Below, piece by piece: positions 32,011 to 40,734 of a DNA stretch of 64,000 nucleotides. The number at the start of each line of letters is the position of its first letter. Positions within the stretch are counted from its first letter, which is position 1. Source of the stretch: Trichloromonas sp034006665 (GTDB taxonomy: Bacteria; Desulfobacterota; Desulfuromonadia; Desulfuromonadales; Trichloromonadaceae); NCBI RefSeq assembly GCF_034006665.1, contig NZ_JAVESI010000002.1, positions 1 to 64,000 on the forward strand, read 5' to 3'. Position numbers and translations under genes: made by a program. The notes under the pieces were generated by a model, which did not search any database, had not been told where the DNA came from, and saw only the letters and a list, made by a program, of their open reading frames with translations.

Positions 32011-32766
32011 TCAGCGAACCCCCAAGTCTTTCAGCAGGCGCAGATATTCTTTCTGGCCCTCGTACACCATAATGGAAATAAAAATGATAAACGGCGCAAA
32101 ATTCTCCCGGTTCCCCGCCTTCACCGCATCCAGATACTCGGCGCGCAGAATCGGCGGAATAACGGTTATGGGATAACCGGACTGCATCAGGGAAAGGTTC
32201 ATCAACAGCCGGGCGGCGCGGCCATTGCCGTCAACGAAGGGGTGGATATTGACCAGTCGGGCATGGAGCAGCGCCGCCACCTCCACCGGGTGGTAAAGCT
32301 CATGCAGAGCCTGGATGCCGCCGACGAAGCGTTTCATCAGGGTCTTGATGCGCGAAGGGGGGGGGAAGGCGGTATCGGCTCCGGTGACAATGATTCGCAC
32401 CGTTCGATATCTGCCGGCGTTCTGTTCGTCTATCCGATGGTAAAACAGGCGATGCAGAGCAAGAATATCCGCCTCGCCGATGGTTTCCCCGCCAGCCAGA
32501 CGGTGCAGCAGATCATAGGCTTCACTGTGTCCGGTCGCTTCGTAATGGTCGCGCAACGGTTTGCCGCCGATGGTGATGCCGTCTTCGAGTACCACCTTGG
32601 TTTCCGTTTCGGTCAGACTGTTCCCCTCCAGCGCATTACTGCTCCAGGTCAGGCCGATCCGGTAATATTCCCGGAGCTGGCGGATCTCATCGGCTGATAA
32701 CGGGCGGCATCCCCTGATTTTCTGCTGGAGTTTGTCGCAATCGGCGATGCGGTTGGTAAATTTCAT
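32011..32766 (-). CDS. Fic/DOC family protein
   Basis: Fic enzymes transfer AMP or other phosphate-linked groups onto proteins. The 251-residue protein has the complete active motif HPFVDGNGRAAR (175-186) and a preceding N-terminal inhibitory helix motif SNALEGN (43-49), which marks a self-inhibited (class II-like) Fic protein. It could act as a toxin or regulator. It begins an accessory patch on the minus strand. The roughly 220 bp downstream to 31792 contain only small hairpins. Confidence 0.85.
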   Translation of the reverse strand: MKFTNRIADCDKLQQKIRGCRPLSADEIRQLREYYRIGLTWSSNALEGNSLTETETKVVLEDGITIGGKPLRDHYEATGHSEAYDLLHRLAGGETIGEADILALHRLFYHRIDEQNAGRYRTVRIIVTGADTAFPPPSRIKTLMKRFVGGIQALHELYHPVEVAALLHARLVNIHPFVDGNGRAARLLMNLSLMQSGYPITVIPPILRAEYLDAVKAGNRENFAPFIIFISIMVYEGQKEYLRLLKDLGVR

Positions 32767-32859
32767 GGCATACCTCGCCCTGATGTCATCGGTGTATTGA
32801 ATTTTCCTGCTGACAATCCCCGTTGCCCCTTGCGCTTCTGCCTTTCTGCCTTTCCCTTG

Positions 32860-33474
32860 TCAGGCGGATAGGGCGGCACGATGAAGCTCCGCTGCGGTGG
32901 CCACGGCATCACGGAGCCCGTCGTAGGTAATTGGTGGTCCATGGAGTGCTCGGAGCGACTTAAGGGTGATGCTGTGCTGACTTCTGGTGCGGGCATCCAG
33001 CACCGCCGTTGGGACAACATAGAACTCCCACTGATTAACGTCGAGCGGGTCTAGAGTGGCTTGGACCTGATGGGCGAGAAGGCTGAACACATAGACCTCG
33101 GCTTGTCGGCATTTGACGCCACTTTGCCGATTGGTTCCAGAATCCCATGCATGCGTCTTGGGATAATTGAACGAGATGGTTGAAAAGCGATTTTGGTGCC
33201 AACTCTGGATGTAGGCCGCCGACTTGACCTCTATCGAGATGCCCCGGGGATCGAGCAGGTCATAGGCCGCCCACTCGTCTCGTACATCGTTGGCCGCGCC
33301 GATCGCTTTGGCGATGATGTATTCAGCCAAGCGACCTCGGGTCGCATTGCTCACCACATCGGAAGCGCTCCAACGCCAGAAGCCAAGCAGGTCGAACCCT
33401 ATATCTTTACCTGAGGAGTGGAAGCGCTCTGAACCTTCGCGTTTCACTTTCGGGATGCGCTCTAATTCTGGCAA
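32860..33474 (-). CDS. Putative PD-(D/E)XK nuclease-like protein
   Basis: Not a named family. The 204-residue protein has WAAYDLLDPRGISIEVKSAAYIQSW, an Asp followed by E-V-K, which fits the PD-(D/E)XK nuclease core, with a Q-x-x-x-W further on as in restriction-like proteins. The TTG start at 33474 is supported by an AGGAG at 7 bp spacing. The start lies inside the 3' end of a frameshifted antitoxin remnant. Located in an accessory patch with a Fic protein and a DUF91-like protein, which suggests defence or plasmid-type ancestry. Confidence 0.6.
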   Translation of the reverse strand: MPELERIPKVKREGSERFHSSGKDIGFDLLGFWRWSASDVVSNATRGRLAEYIIAKAIGAANDVRDEWAAYDLLDPRGISIEVKSAAYIQSWHQNRFSTISFNYPKTHAWDSGTNRQSGVKCRQAEVYVFSLLAHQVQATLDPLDVNQWEFYVVPTAVLDARTRSQHSITLKSLRALHGPPITYDGLRDAVATAAELHRAALSA

Positions 33475-33625
33475 CTTGATTCTCCTGGGAGTTGGGCGAT
33501 GGCCAGTTTCAGGCCAAGATCTGAAAAGACTTTGAGGATTGTGTCGAAGCCGGGAGTGCGCTCGCCTAAAACACTTTGTATAGGCGATTACGGTTGCCGG
33601 TGAACCGTGGGGCTGGCGACCAGAA
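33462..33625 (-). pseudogene. Remnant of a HigA-like antitoxin (frameshifted C-terminus)
   Basis: One minus-strand frame reads LGERTPGFDTILKVFSDLGL followed by KLAIAQ and ends at the TAG at 33462-33464. This resembles the C-terminus of XRE-type addiction-module antitoxins. Just upstream, a different frame reads NRLYKVF, which would precede it in an intact protein, so a frameshift within the T run near 33573 breaks the gene. No helix-turn-helix N-terminus remains and no toxin gene is adjacent. The 3' end overlaps the start of the nuclease-like gene. Confidence 0.5.
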
Positions 33626-33651
33626 TTAATGCAATTTTTCTATGTTTTTTA

Positions 33652-34731
33652 CTAATCATCAAGGCCAAAATGTTGTGATAATCTCTCGATTGTAAAACTG
33701 CTGGTCAAACGACAGGCCGTATGCTGAAGGGCAAAAAACCCTTTTTCCCAATATGCCTCACTCTTAGGTACGGCCTTTAACCAATCTACTCGGACTAAGT
33801 ATTCTGAAAGAACAGGATCTTCTGAATTTTTATTCATTTGCGGAGCCTGCAAGGGCATTTTCAAAATTGGGATTTGGTTCCCCTCATGGATTACTGTGAA
33901 CTCGCTCACTGGTACAGCCGCTTCCTTAACAACTCCGACACCAACGTATCCGGTTGCTGGGATGTTCACAAAAACACGAGATCCCGGAAAGAGTAATTTC
34001 AAAGTTTGGCTATACCATTTACCCTGCCCACCAGATATGAAACCATACTTTCGGCAATCTTCCCAATTTCTGTACTCACATTCACCAAGGCTTATGTAAA
34101 AGTCGCGACCATTCCAAGGCTCGCCGCCCTTTTTTGCCTTTGATTGTGATACCTTGCGTTCTGCATCTTTAGGGTCGATTAACCATGTACGTGCAAGATA
34201 GTCTCTTCCGTCGTCGCGGTAAAATCTGAAGAACACAGCATTGACTGGAACGCCGTAGTTTTCTGATAAGTAATTTATAATTCGTTCAGTGCTTAAATCG
34301 AGTTCTGATGCGACTACTATTAATTCGTGGCTATTATTGATTTGTTCAGGAAGGCTTAGTCCAAAGGTGTCATCGAAGGCCTCCTCTAGTTTCCTTCCAG
34401 AATTTTTGTCTGAAAATATATTGGCGATTTCTTCATAGGAAAGAGTTTCAACCCATGAGGCATAGTCGAGTAATTGGGCGACAACTTCCCGAGGGGTGCG
34501 GGATCTTTTCAGCTCAATCACAACAAGATCGCCTGAGGCTGTCATGGCCAACATATCAATGAACTTGCCATAGGACGTAGCTATTTGACGGCCGACAAGC
34601 ATCAACCCCCCGGCCAAAATTGATAAATCCTTCTCCAGTGCATTTTCGAGTACACATTCAGCATCTAATGTCGATATAGCCAGCTTTTTTGGGCTATCAC
34701 CAAGTCGCCAGAGACCTATTTCAACGGGCAT
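33652..34731 (-). CDS. DUF91/NucS-like nuclease-domain protein
   Basis: A 359-residue protein whose N-terminal third has IDMLAMTASGDLVVIELKRS then TPREVVAQLLDYASW, a PD-(D/E)XK core (D, E-x-K, Q) of the DUF91/NucS type. The C-terminal two thirds are not recognised. It is clearly lower in GC than the flanking DNA, uses AT-rich codons, and lies in the accessory patch, so it was probably acquired horizontally. Possible roles are defence or DNA repair; neither is shown. Confidence 0.65.
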   Translation of the reverse strand: MPVEIGLWRLGDSPKKLAISTLDAECVLENALEKDLSILAGGLMLVGRQIATSYGKFIDMLAMTASGDLVVIELKRSRTPREVVAQLLDYASWVETLSYEEIANIFSDKNSGRKLEEAFDDTFGLSLPEQINNSHELIVVASELDLSTERIINYLSENYGVPVNAVFFRFYRDDGRDYLARTWLIDPKDAERKVSQSKAKKGGEPWNGRDFYISLGECEYRNWEDCRKYGFISGGQGKWYSQTLKLLFPGSRVFVNIPATGYVGVGVVKEAAVPVSEFTVIHEGNQIPILKMPLQAPQMNKNSEDPVLSEYLVRVDWLKAVPKSEAYWEKGFFALQHTACRLTSSFTIERLSQHFGLDD

Positions 34732-34816
34732 GTTATTTCCTTTTTATAAATTGTGCGGCCAATGAGGCTGGAGTTGCTAAAGGATTGATTTACTTCGCCC
34801 TCCTTACAAAAAACAA

Positions 34817-34864
34817 AACCGCCGGTCGGCATGATGCCGACCGCGGCGGTTAACTGGTTTTTTT
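34817..34864. terminator. Orphan bidirectional terminator
   Basis: Two nested GC-rich inverted repeats (AACCGCCG with CGGCGGTT outside; GTCGGCAT with ATGCCGAC inside) with A/T tracts on both sides. No gene in this window reads into it from either side: the left gene runs away and the right gene starts 270 bp later. The 400 bp between 34732 and 35132 contain nothing else recognised. Confidence 0.65.
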
Positions 34865-35132
34865 CTCCGGTCACTTCTCATCTTCCCTCGCAAATCCATC
34901 ACAACGAGCCCCGCCAATCTAACGCGGCGGGCATCGCACGTCAAGTTGTGGAAAATACCCGCTGAATCAACTGAAGCCGAATCCTGCCAGGTTTCTTTGC
35001 CTCCCGCGCCGCCAGGATGTTATAAACGTCAACGAGAGGCCGGTTCATCATTTTGGACGAGGAGGGGAGGGGCGACACTCCAGCCGGCGTTACCGTTTTC
35101 AGTCCGTTATTCATTCGAGGAGGAACGCACCC

Positions 35133-36542
35133 ATGAAAATTACCTTTCAAGGCGCCGCCGGGACGGTGACCGGTTCACAGCATCTGATCGAGGTGAACGG
35201 CAAGAAGATTCTGCTTGACTGCGGACTTTTTCAGGGCAAGCGCAAAGAATCCTTCGAGCTGAACCGCAGCGGCATGTGTCGGGGGGAGGAGATTGACGCG
35301 CTGGTTCTTTCCCATGCTCACATCGATCATTCGGGCCGCATTCCTTGCCTGGTTCGTAACGGCTTTACCGGCGACATCTTCTGCACCTCGGCGACCCGCG
35401 ACCTGTGCGCGGTGATGCTCATGGACAGCGCCTTCATCCAGGAAAAGGATGTCGAATACGTCAACCGCCGGCGGGCGAAAAAGGGGCAGCGTCTCTTCGA
35501 GCCGCTCTACACCCGGGCCGACGCCTCGCGCAGCCTGGAGCAGTTCGTCGGTCTCAACTATCAGCGGCCGCACGAGCTTTTCCCCGGTATCCGCCTGACC
35601 CTGGTCGATGCCGGGCACATGCTCGGCAGCGCCCACGTCATTCTCGACATCGACGACCGCGATACGGGCAAGAGCCGGCGCCTCGTCTTTAGTGGCGATA
35701 TCGGCCGTCCAGACATCCCCATCATCCGCGATCCCCAGCCGCTCGTCGAGGGGGCCGACCTCCTCATCATGGAGAGCACCTACGGCGACCGCTTGCATCC
35801 CCCTTATCCCGATTCGGAAAAGGAACTGGAGCGCATCGTTACCGAGACGGTGAACCGCGGCGGGTCGCTGCTGATCCCGGCCTTTGCCGTGGGGCGCACC
35901 CAGCAACTGGTCTATGCCCTGCACCGGCTGCACAGCGACGGAGCCATCCCCGATCTGCCGATTTTCGTCGACAGTCCCCTGGGAATTGCCACCACCGATG
36001 TCTTCCGCATGCATCCTGAGGTGTTTGACGCCGAAATTCGCGAGTTTCTTCTTTCCGACGACGATAATGATCCTTTTGGTTTCGGCCGCCTCCAGTACAC
36101 CCGCACGGTGGAGGAATCAAAATCCTTGAACGGCCTGAAGGTTCCGGCGATCATCATCAGTTCCAGCGGCATGCTTGAAGGGGGGCGGATTCTTCACCAT
36201 CTGCGCAATCGCATCGGCAACCCGCGCACCACTATCCTCATGACCAGTTGGCAGGCGCCCAATACCCTCGGTCGGAAACTGGTGGAGAAACAAAGTCCGG
36301 TGCGGATTTTCGGTGAGGAGTTTGAGGTGCGAGCCCGGGTCGAGGTGCTCAGCGGGTTCTCCGGTCATGCCGACCGGGAGGGCCTGGTGGATTTCGTGCG
36401 GGTGATGGAGAAGAGGCCGGAGCGCACCTTCATCGTCCACGGTGAAGCAGAATCTGCGGCAAATCTGGCAAAGACGTTGCGCGAGGAGCTGGGGCTCAAG
36501 GGGATTGAGATACCGGAATCGGGGCAATCCTTCACCCTGTAA
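35133..36542 (+). CDS. Beta-CASP metallo-beta-lactamase ribonuclease (CPSF-like)
   Basis: Zinc-dependent RNA-processing exo/endonuclease like Thermus TTHA0252. The 469-residue protein has LSHAHIDHSGRIP (motif 2), LVDAGHMLGSAHV and SGDIGRPD, then the beta-CASP insert with MESTYGDR and DSPLGIATTDVF, SSSGMLEGGRILHHL, and the C-terminal FSGHADREGL and IVHGE motifs. Strong GAGGAGG site precedes the ATG. It is monocistronic with its own terminator. Confidence 0.88.
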   Translation: MKITFQGAAGTVTGSQHLIEVNGKKILLDCGLFQGKRKESFELNRSGMCRGEEIDALVLSHAHIDHSGRIPCLVRNGFTGDIFCTSATRDLCAVMLMDSAFIQEKDVEYVNRRRAKKGQRLFEPLYTRADASRSLEQFVGLNYQRPHELFPGIRLTLVDAGHMLGSAHVILDIDDRDTGKSRRLVFSGDIGRPDIPIIRDPQPLVEGADLLIMESTYGDRLHPPYPDSEKELERIVTETVNRGGSLLIPAFAVGRTQQLVYALHRLHSDGAIPDLPIFVDSPLGIATTDVFRMHPEVFDAEIREFLLSDDDNDPFGFGRLQYTRTVEESKSLNGLKVPAIIISSSGMLEGGRILHHLRNRIGNPRTTILMTSWQAPNTLGRKLVEKQSPVRIFGEEFEVRARVEVLSGFSGHADREGLVDFVRVMEKRPERTFIVHGEAESAANLAKTLREELGLKGIEIPESGQSFTL

Positions 36543-36560
36543 AAGCGATCTGTCCGACGA

Positions 36561-36606
36561 AAGCAACGGGGAGAAGCCGATTGGCCGCCTCCCCGTTGCT
36601 TTTTTG
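36561..36606 (+). terminator. Terminator after the beta-CASP gene
   Basis: AAGCAACGGGGAG (36561-36573) pairs with CTCCCCGTTGCTT (36589-36601), followed by a T tract. It lies between convergent genes. Confidence 0.85.
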
Positions 36607-36634
36607 TTTTCTGCCGGAGAAATTGAAATTTGCC

Positions 36635-38074
36635 TCAGCCGAGGGGGAGGCTCATATAAAAGGTACAGCCTCCTCCCGGCGCGTTCTCGACCCAGGCTTT
36701 GCCGCCGTGTTCCCGAGCGATTTCCCGGACCAGAGCCAGACCCAGGCCGGTGCCGCCGACGGCGCTGGTGGCGCGGAAAAAGCGCTGGAATATTCTTTCG
36801 TGCAGCGCCGGGTCGAGCCCTTCGCCCTGATCCTGCACCCAGAGCAACATGTTTTCGCTGTCGAGACGGGCGCCGAGGGTAATCGGCGAATCGTCGGCCG
36901 TATATTTGACGGCGTTGTTCAACAGATTTTCCAGGGCGCGATAAAGATGGGCCTCGTTTCCTTGAAGGGGAGGGAGGTTCTGTGAGCAGTCGAGCTGAAA
37001 ATTTCGTTGCGGATGGAGCGATGCGAACCGGTCATAGAGTCGGGTCAGCAGGGAATGAACCGAAAGCGCGGTCCGGTTACGCAGGTCGAAACCGGCTTGC
37101 AGACGTTGCAAGTCAAGGAGGTTTTCCACCAGTTCCTTCAGCCGCTCTCCTTCCTGGCGAATGATATCGAGATAGTCGAGTTGAAGCGCCCGGGAGACTT
37201 CGTTCCCCTGCATGAATTCGGTAAAGCCGAGGATCGCCGTCAGGGGGGAGCGCATTTCATGGCTGACCGAAGCGAGCAGTTCATCCTTGAGGCGCTCCAT
37301 GCGCTGCCACTCGGTGATGTCGACGGCGACGGCGAGGATTTCGTCGGGACCACCGTCGGCGTGGCTTAAGGGGACGTAGGACATCCGGAAGCTGTGCTCG
37401 CCGTCAGGCAGGGGGATGCGGCATTCCGCTGTGCGCAGTTGGCCGCTTTCCCGGGCCGCCAGCAGGTGCGGGTAAAGCTGGCTGCTGATGTCCTCGGGGA
37501 AGAAGTGGCGGCAGTCGCGGCCGATGATCTGTTCTTCGGGCTGCCCGAAAAAGTGGGCGCAGCTTTCATTGGCGAAACGGATGCACAGGTTTTCGTCGTA
37601 AAGGGCGAAGGGGAGGGGAATCTGGTTGAGTGCCAGGCGGAAGCGTTCTTCGCCGAAGCGCAGGGCGGCGGCAGAGAGTTCCCGTTCTCGGAGCAGCCGC
37701 CGGTTGTCGAGCGCTTGGGTAACGGCCGCGCCGAGGCGGCCGAGGCGGTCCTTGAGCAGATAGTCAGCGGCTCCCCGGCGCATCATCTCCACCGCTTTTT
37801 CTTCCCCGATGTGCCCGGAAACGACGATCAGAGGGATGTCCAACCCCTGCTCGCCGAGAATTTCCAGGGCGCGCTCGGCGGAGAAGCCGGGCAGACGGTA
37901 GTCGGCGAGGATGATTTCGGGATGCTTTTTCAGGGCGGAGTGGTAGTCCGCTTCGCTGGTCGCCGGCAAGGGCCGGGGGTCGAGCCCCTGGCGCCGCAAT
38001 TCGTGCAGCAGCAGTTCCTGGTCTTCGGTCAGGTCTTCCAGGATCAAAACAGTGATGGGTGTGGTGTTATCCAT
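36635..38074 (-). CDS. Receiver-PAS-histidine kinase hybrid sensor
   Basis: A 479-residue cytoplasmic signalling protein with an N-terminal receiver domain (phosphoacceptor Asp58 in ILADYRLPG), a PAS domain (about 150-260), a HisKA domain with SVSHEMRSPLTA, and a HATPase domain with NLLNNAVKYT, DQGEGLDP and GTGLGLALV. The N-terminal position of the receiver suggests a kinase controlled by an upstream phosphorelay rather than by a membrane signal. A longer frame to 38278 overlaps the neighbouring gene; ATG 38074 is preferred. It follows the DUF362 gene by 29 bp and may share its operon. Confidence 0.82.
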   Translation of the reverse strand: MDNTTPITVLILEDLTEDQELLLHELRRQGLDPRPLPATSEADYHSALKKHPEIILADYRLPGFSAERALEILGEQGLDIPLIVVSGHIGEEKAVEMMRRGAADYLLKDRLGRLGAAVTQALDNRRLLRERELSAAALRFGEERFRLALNQIPLPFALYDENLCIRFANESCAHFFGQPEEQIIGRDCRHFFPEDISSQLYPHLLAARESGQLRTAECRIPLPDGEHSFRMSYVPLSHADGGPDEILAVAVDITEWQRMERLKDELLASVSHEMRSPLTAILGFTEFMQGNEVSRALQLDYLDIIRQEGERLKELVENLLDLQRLQAGFDLRNRTALSVHSLLTRLYDRFASLHPQRNFQLDCSQNLPPLQGNEAHLYRALENLLNNAVKYTADDSPITLGARLDSENMLLWVQDQGEGLDPALHERIFQRFFRATSAVGGTGLGLALVREIAREHGGKAWVENAPGGGCTFYMSLPLG

Positions 38075-38103
38075 GAGGGTGCCTGCAAAGGGTTCGTGGG
38101 ATT

Positions 38104-39243
38104 CTAGCGTGGTCGGGAAAACCACTGACTCAGGCGCAACAGCGTTCCCTGGCGGGTGGACAGTGCCTTGTGCGGGCAGAGTTCTTGACAGCAGAAGCAG
38201 CCGATGCACTTCGTGTAGTCGATACGCAGCTTGCCGCGGGTAATTTTCATGGCTTTGGGCGGGCAATGCTTGACGCAAAGGCCGCAGGCCGTGCAGCGTT
38301 GCTCTTCGACCACCGGCAGGGCGGTCAGGGCGCGGCGCAGGTGTTGCTTGAGAAAGGGTGGCAGACCGAAGTCGACATCCCCCTTTTTTGCCGGGCGGAA
38401 ACGGGGGACGCGTAGCTCGGCCAAGGGATCACCCCGCAGTTCGATGTCTTCGAGGCGGCTTCCGGCGCGGCCGGTCTCCCGGGCCACCCGTTGCGGCCAG
38501 TTAAGGGTGTGCGGCAGACCCACCAGTTCGGCCGCTACCGTATCGACGGCCACCGGGTCGGCGCCGGCGATCAGGGCGCCGATGTGAACCGGATCGCCGC
38601 TACCGGGACCGTCCCCTTCCATGCCGACGATGGCGTCGACGATGGAGAGGGCTGGGCGGATCTCTTCCGCCAACTCCAGCAGCATCAGGGCGAAAAAGGC
38701 CTTGTCGGTGCCGGCCTGCAGGTGCAGGCGCGGCTTGCGCATGCCGACCACTGCCCCGAAAAGGTTCTTGACGGCGCAAGTGAAGCCCATCATCTGATGG
38801 GTTTTCAGCTTGGGCAGATTGATGATCACCTCGGCATCGAGAATGTCCCGGGCGATTTCCAGTTCCTGAAAGGTACGTCCTTGCGTTTTGACCCGCACCG
38901 ATTCGTGGAAGGGGGCAAAATGGGCTCCGGTCTTCTCGACGACGGAGAGAATGCCGCAGCGGGCCGCCACCTGCCGGGGACTGCCGACGCCGGGGGAATC
39001 CCCCACCGAGACGATTCCCCCGGCCCGTTGGGCCAGAAGGATGACCCCACGTACCACTTCGGGATGGGTGGTGACCGCCTTGTTGGGGGCTTTGGCGGAA
39101 AGCAGGTTGGGCTTGATCAGCACCCGCTGCCCCGGTCGGACGAAAGCTTCCATTCCCCCCAGGGGAGCGAGAACTTCCTCCAGAGCGCGCTCCACGATGC
39201 TTCGGTCGTAGCTGGCGGCGGCTCGCAGGCTGACGGGCATCAT
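38104..39243 (-). CDS. DUF362 domain protein with two 4Fe-4S ferredoxin motifs
   Basis: A 379-residue protein: DUF362 domain (about 1-290, with KPNLLSAKAPNKAVTTHPEV and INLPKLKTHQMMG) followed by a ferredoxin domain with CTACGLCVKHCP and CIGCFCCQELCP. The family is uncharacterised but is common in anaerobes and likely redox-active. Its ATG overlaps the yjbQ stop by an ATGA junction, so the genes are translationally coupled. Confidence 0.82.
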   Translation of the reverse strand: MMPVSLRAAASYDRSIVERALEEVLAPLGGMEAFVRPGQRVLIKPNLLSAKAPNKAVTTHPEVVRGVILLAQRAGGIVSVGDSPGVGSPRQVAARCGILSVVEKTGAHFAPFHESVRVKTQGRTFQELEIARDILDAEVIINLPKLKTHQMMGFTCAVKNLFGAVVGMRKPRLHLQAGTDKAFFALMLLELAEEIRPALSIVDAIVGMEGDGPGSGDPVHIGALIAGADPVAVDTVAAELVGLPHTLNWPQRVARETGRAGSRLEDIELRGDPLAELRVPRFRPAKKGDVDFGLPPFLKQHLRRALTALPVVEEQRCTACGLCVKHCPPKAMKITRGKLRIDYTKCIGCFCCQELCPHKALSTRQGTLLRLSQWFSRPR

Positions 39244-39635
39244 GCGCCGATCACCTGTATGTGCAGGCGGCGGCTGCGTGGACCGTCGAACTCACAGAAG
39301 TAGACCCCCTGCCAGGTACCGAGAACCGGTGCGCCCTCTTCGACGATCAGGGTTTCGCTCGCTCCGAAGAGGCTGCTTTTGAGATGGGCGGCGCTGTTCC
39401 CCTCGGCATGGCGGTAATGGTCATCCAAAGGGACGATCTTGTTGATTTCCATGCACAGATCCGCGACCACATCGGGGTCGGCGTTTTCGTTGATGGTCAC
39501 CGCCGCCGTGGTGTGGGGGGTAAAGACCAGGACCAGACCGGAGCGGATTCCGCTCTTGCGAACCGCATCACGCACCTGGGTGGTGACGTCGATCATCTCC
39601 ACCGGTTGGCGGCTTCTGAGCTCAAGGGTGATCAT
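39240..39635 (-). CDS. yjbQ: YjbQ-family (UPF0047) protein
   Basis: A 131-residue member of the YjbQ family, reported to have weak thiamine-phosphate synthase activity and a trimeric metal-binding fold. Visible signatures are FTPHTTAAVTINENADP, HAEGNSAAHLKSSL and GTWQGVYFCEFDGPR. The ATG at 39635 overlaps the upstream lipase stop (ATGA); the longer open frame upstream is a lipase shadow. Confidence 0.88.
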   Translation of the reverse strand: MITLELRSRQPVEMIDVTTQVRDAVRKSGIRSGLVLVFTPHTTAAVTINENADPDVVADLCMEINKIVPLDDHYRHAEGNSAAHLKSSLFGASETLIVEEGAPVLGTWQGVYFCEFDGPRSRRLHIQVIGA

Positions 39636-40471
39636 GCGGATCTCTCGTCGAGGCGCTCGCTCAATGCCTTGAGGGTCGGTTTGTGGTAGAGCAGGGAGGT
39701 GTGGCCGATGCCCGTCAGCTCGATGTTTTCGGTCCCTTCCAGGCGGGCGTTGGTCGGGGGGAGCACAAGGGTGTCGTGGCGGCTGTAAAGGCTGGTCAGA
39801 TGTACCTTGGCGGGCAGGGGCGCCTGGACCAAGCGGCGCAGCAGTTCCGAACCGGGGAGCAGGCTTTTGGCCAAGGGAGAAAGGGCGAGGGCCGCCAGTT
39901 TTGAGCCGCCATGAGGGGCGGCGAGCAGGATGCAGCGCTCGACCTTGGGCGCTCCGCCGCGCAGCTGTATGTAGTTGCGGGCGATGATGCCACCCATGGA
40001 ATGGCCGACCAGATGCACCCGTTCGCATCCGGAGGCGAGGCGCAACTCATCCACCTTGATGGCGACCCGCTCGGTGAGGGATTCGATATCCTTCCAGGGG
40101 GGGAGGTTGATGGCGTGCAGGGAGGGGATGCCGAGCAGCCGCAGTCGCAGCCGGAGATAGAGCCAGCAGGCGCGGTTCTGGAAGAGGCCGTGCAGAAAGA
40201 GAATCGGCGTGCGCTGCCGGGGAATGTGCCGACGCCAGGGGGGCAGCCAGCCCCAAGGCAAAAGCAGGATGGTGACGGCAAGGCAGAGCGTCTCGCGCAG
40301 CATCAGACTTGCGGCGAAGGCGAGGGAAGCGGGCGTGAAGCGCCGCGCCATCAACTCTGGTCGGAGGTTGGCTTGTTCGTACCAGGCAAAAAGGCCGCCG
40401 GCCGTGACGAAACCGGCGATAAGGGCGATGAGGACGAGAAGGACCAGGATGACGGCCGCAAGAATGATCAT
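39632..40471 (-). CDS. Membrane-anchored alpha/beta fold lipase/esterase
   Basis: A 279-residue protein with an N-terminal transmembrane segment (ILAAVILVLLVLIALIAGF), PILFLHGLFQNRACW, nucleophile GHSMGG, and a C-terminal GHTSLLYH with the catalytic His. It resembles triacylglycerol lipase/PGAP1-like hydrolases. First gene of a coupled lipase-yjbQ-DUF362 operon, joined by 4-bp overlaps. Substrate not predicted. Confidence 0.8.
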   Translation of the reverse strand: MIILAAVILVLLVLIALIAGFVTAGGLFAWYEQANLRPELMARRFTPASLAFAASLMLRETLCLAVTILLLPWGWLPPWRRHIPRQRTPILFLHGLFQNRACWLYLRLRLRLLGIPSLHAINLPPWKDIESLTERVAIKVDELRLASGCERVHLVGHSMGGIIARNYIQLRGGAPKVERCILLAAPHGGSKLAALALSPLAKSLLPGSELLRRLVQAPLPAKVHLTSLYSRHDTLVLPPTNARLEGTENIELTGIGHTSLLYHKPTLKALSERLDERSA

Positions 40472-40520
40472 GAAACCTCCCTTGGGGAGATTCGATTATG
40501 GCATGGGGGCGGCAGAAGCG

Positions 40521-40706
40521 TCAACGCTTATGCCAGGGCCGCCCTTGGCAGAGATCGCCGATGTCGTCGGCTTTGAGCCCACACTTGGCGCAGATCGCCA
40601 TCGGCCTGGCCGAGCGGCGGTCCAGTTCTTCCATTTCGCCGGCCTGTAGCAACAGGCACAGGGAAATGCGCTCGGGGAAGGGGGGTCGGTGGTCGTTTCC
40701 GGCCAT
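40521..40706 (-). CDS. Small zinc-ribbon-like protein
   Basis: A 61-residue protein ending with ICAKCGLKADDIGDLCQGRPW, which has three cysteines and a His-containing tail suitable for metal binding. Function unknown. The start at 40706 has an AGGA site six bases upstream, while a longer frame overlaps ppc. It lies between ppc and the lipase operon on the same strand. Confidence 0.6.
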   Translation of the reverse strand: MAGNDHRPPFPERISLCLLLQAGEMEELDRRSARPMAICAKCGLKADDIGDLCQGRPWHKR

Positions 40707-40734
40707 GCGGTTTCCTGCTCCTTGGGGGGCGATT

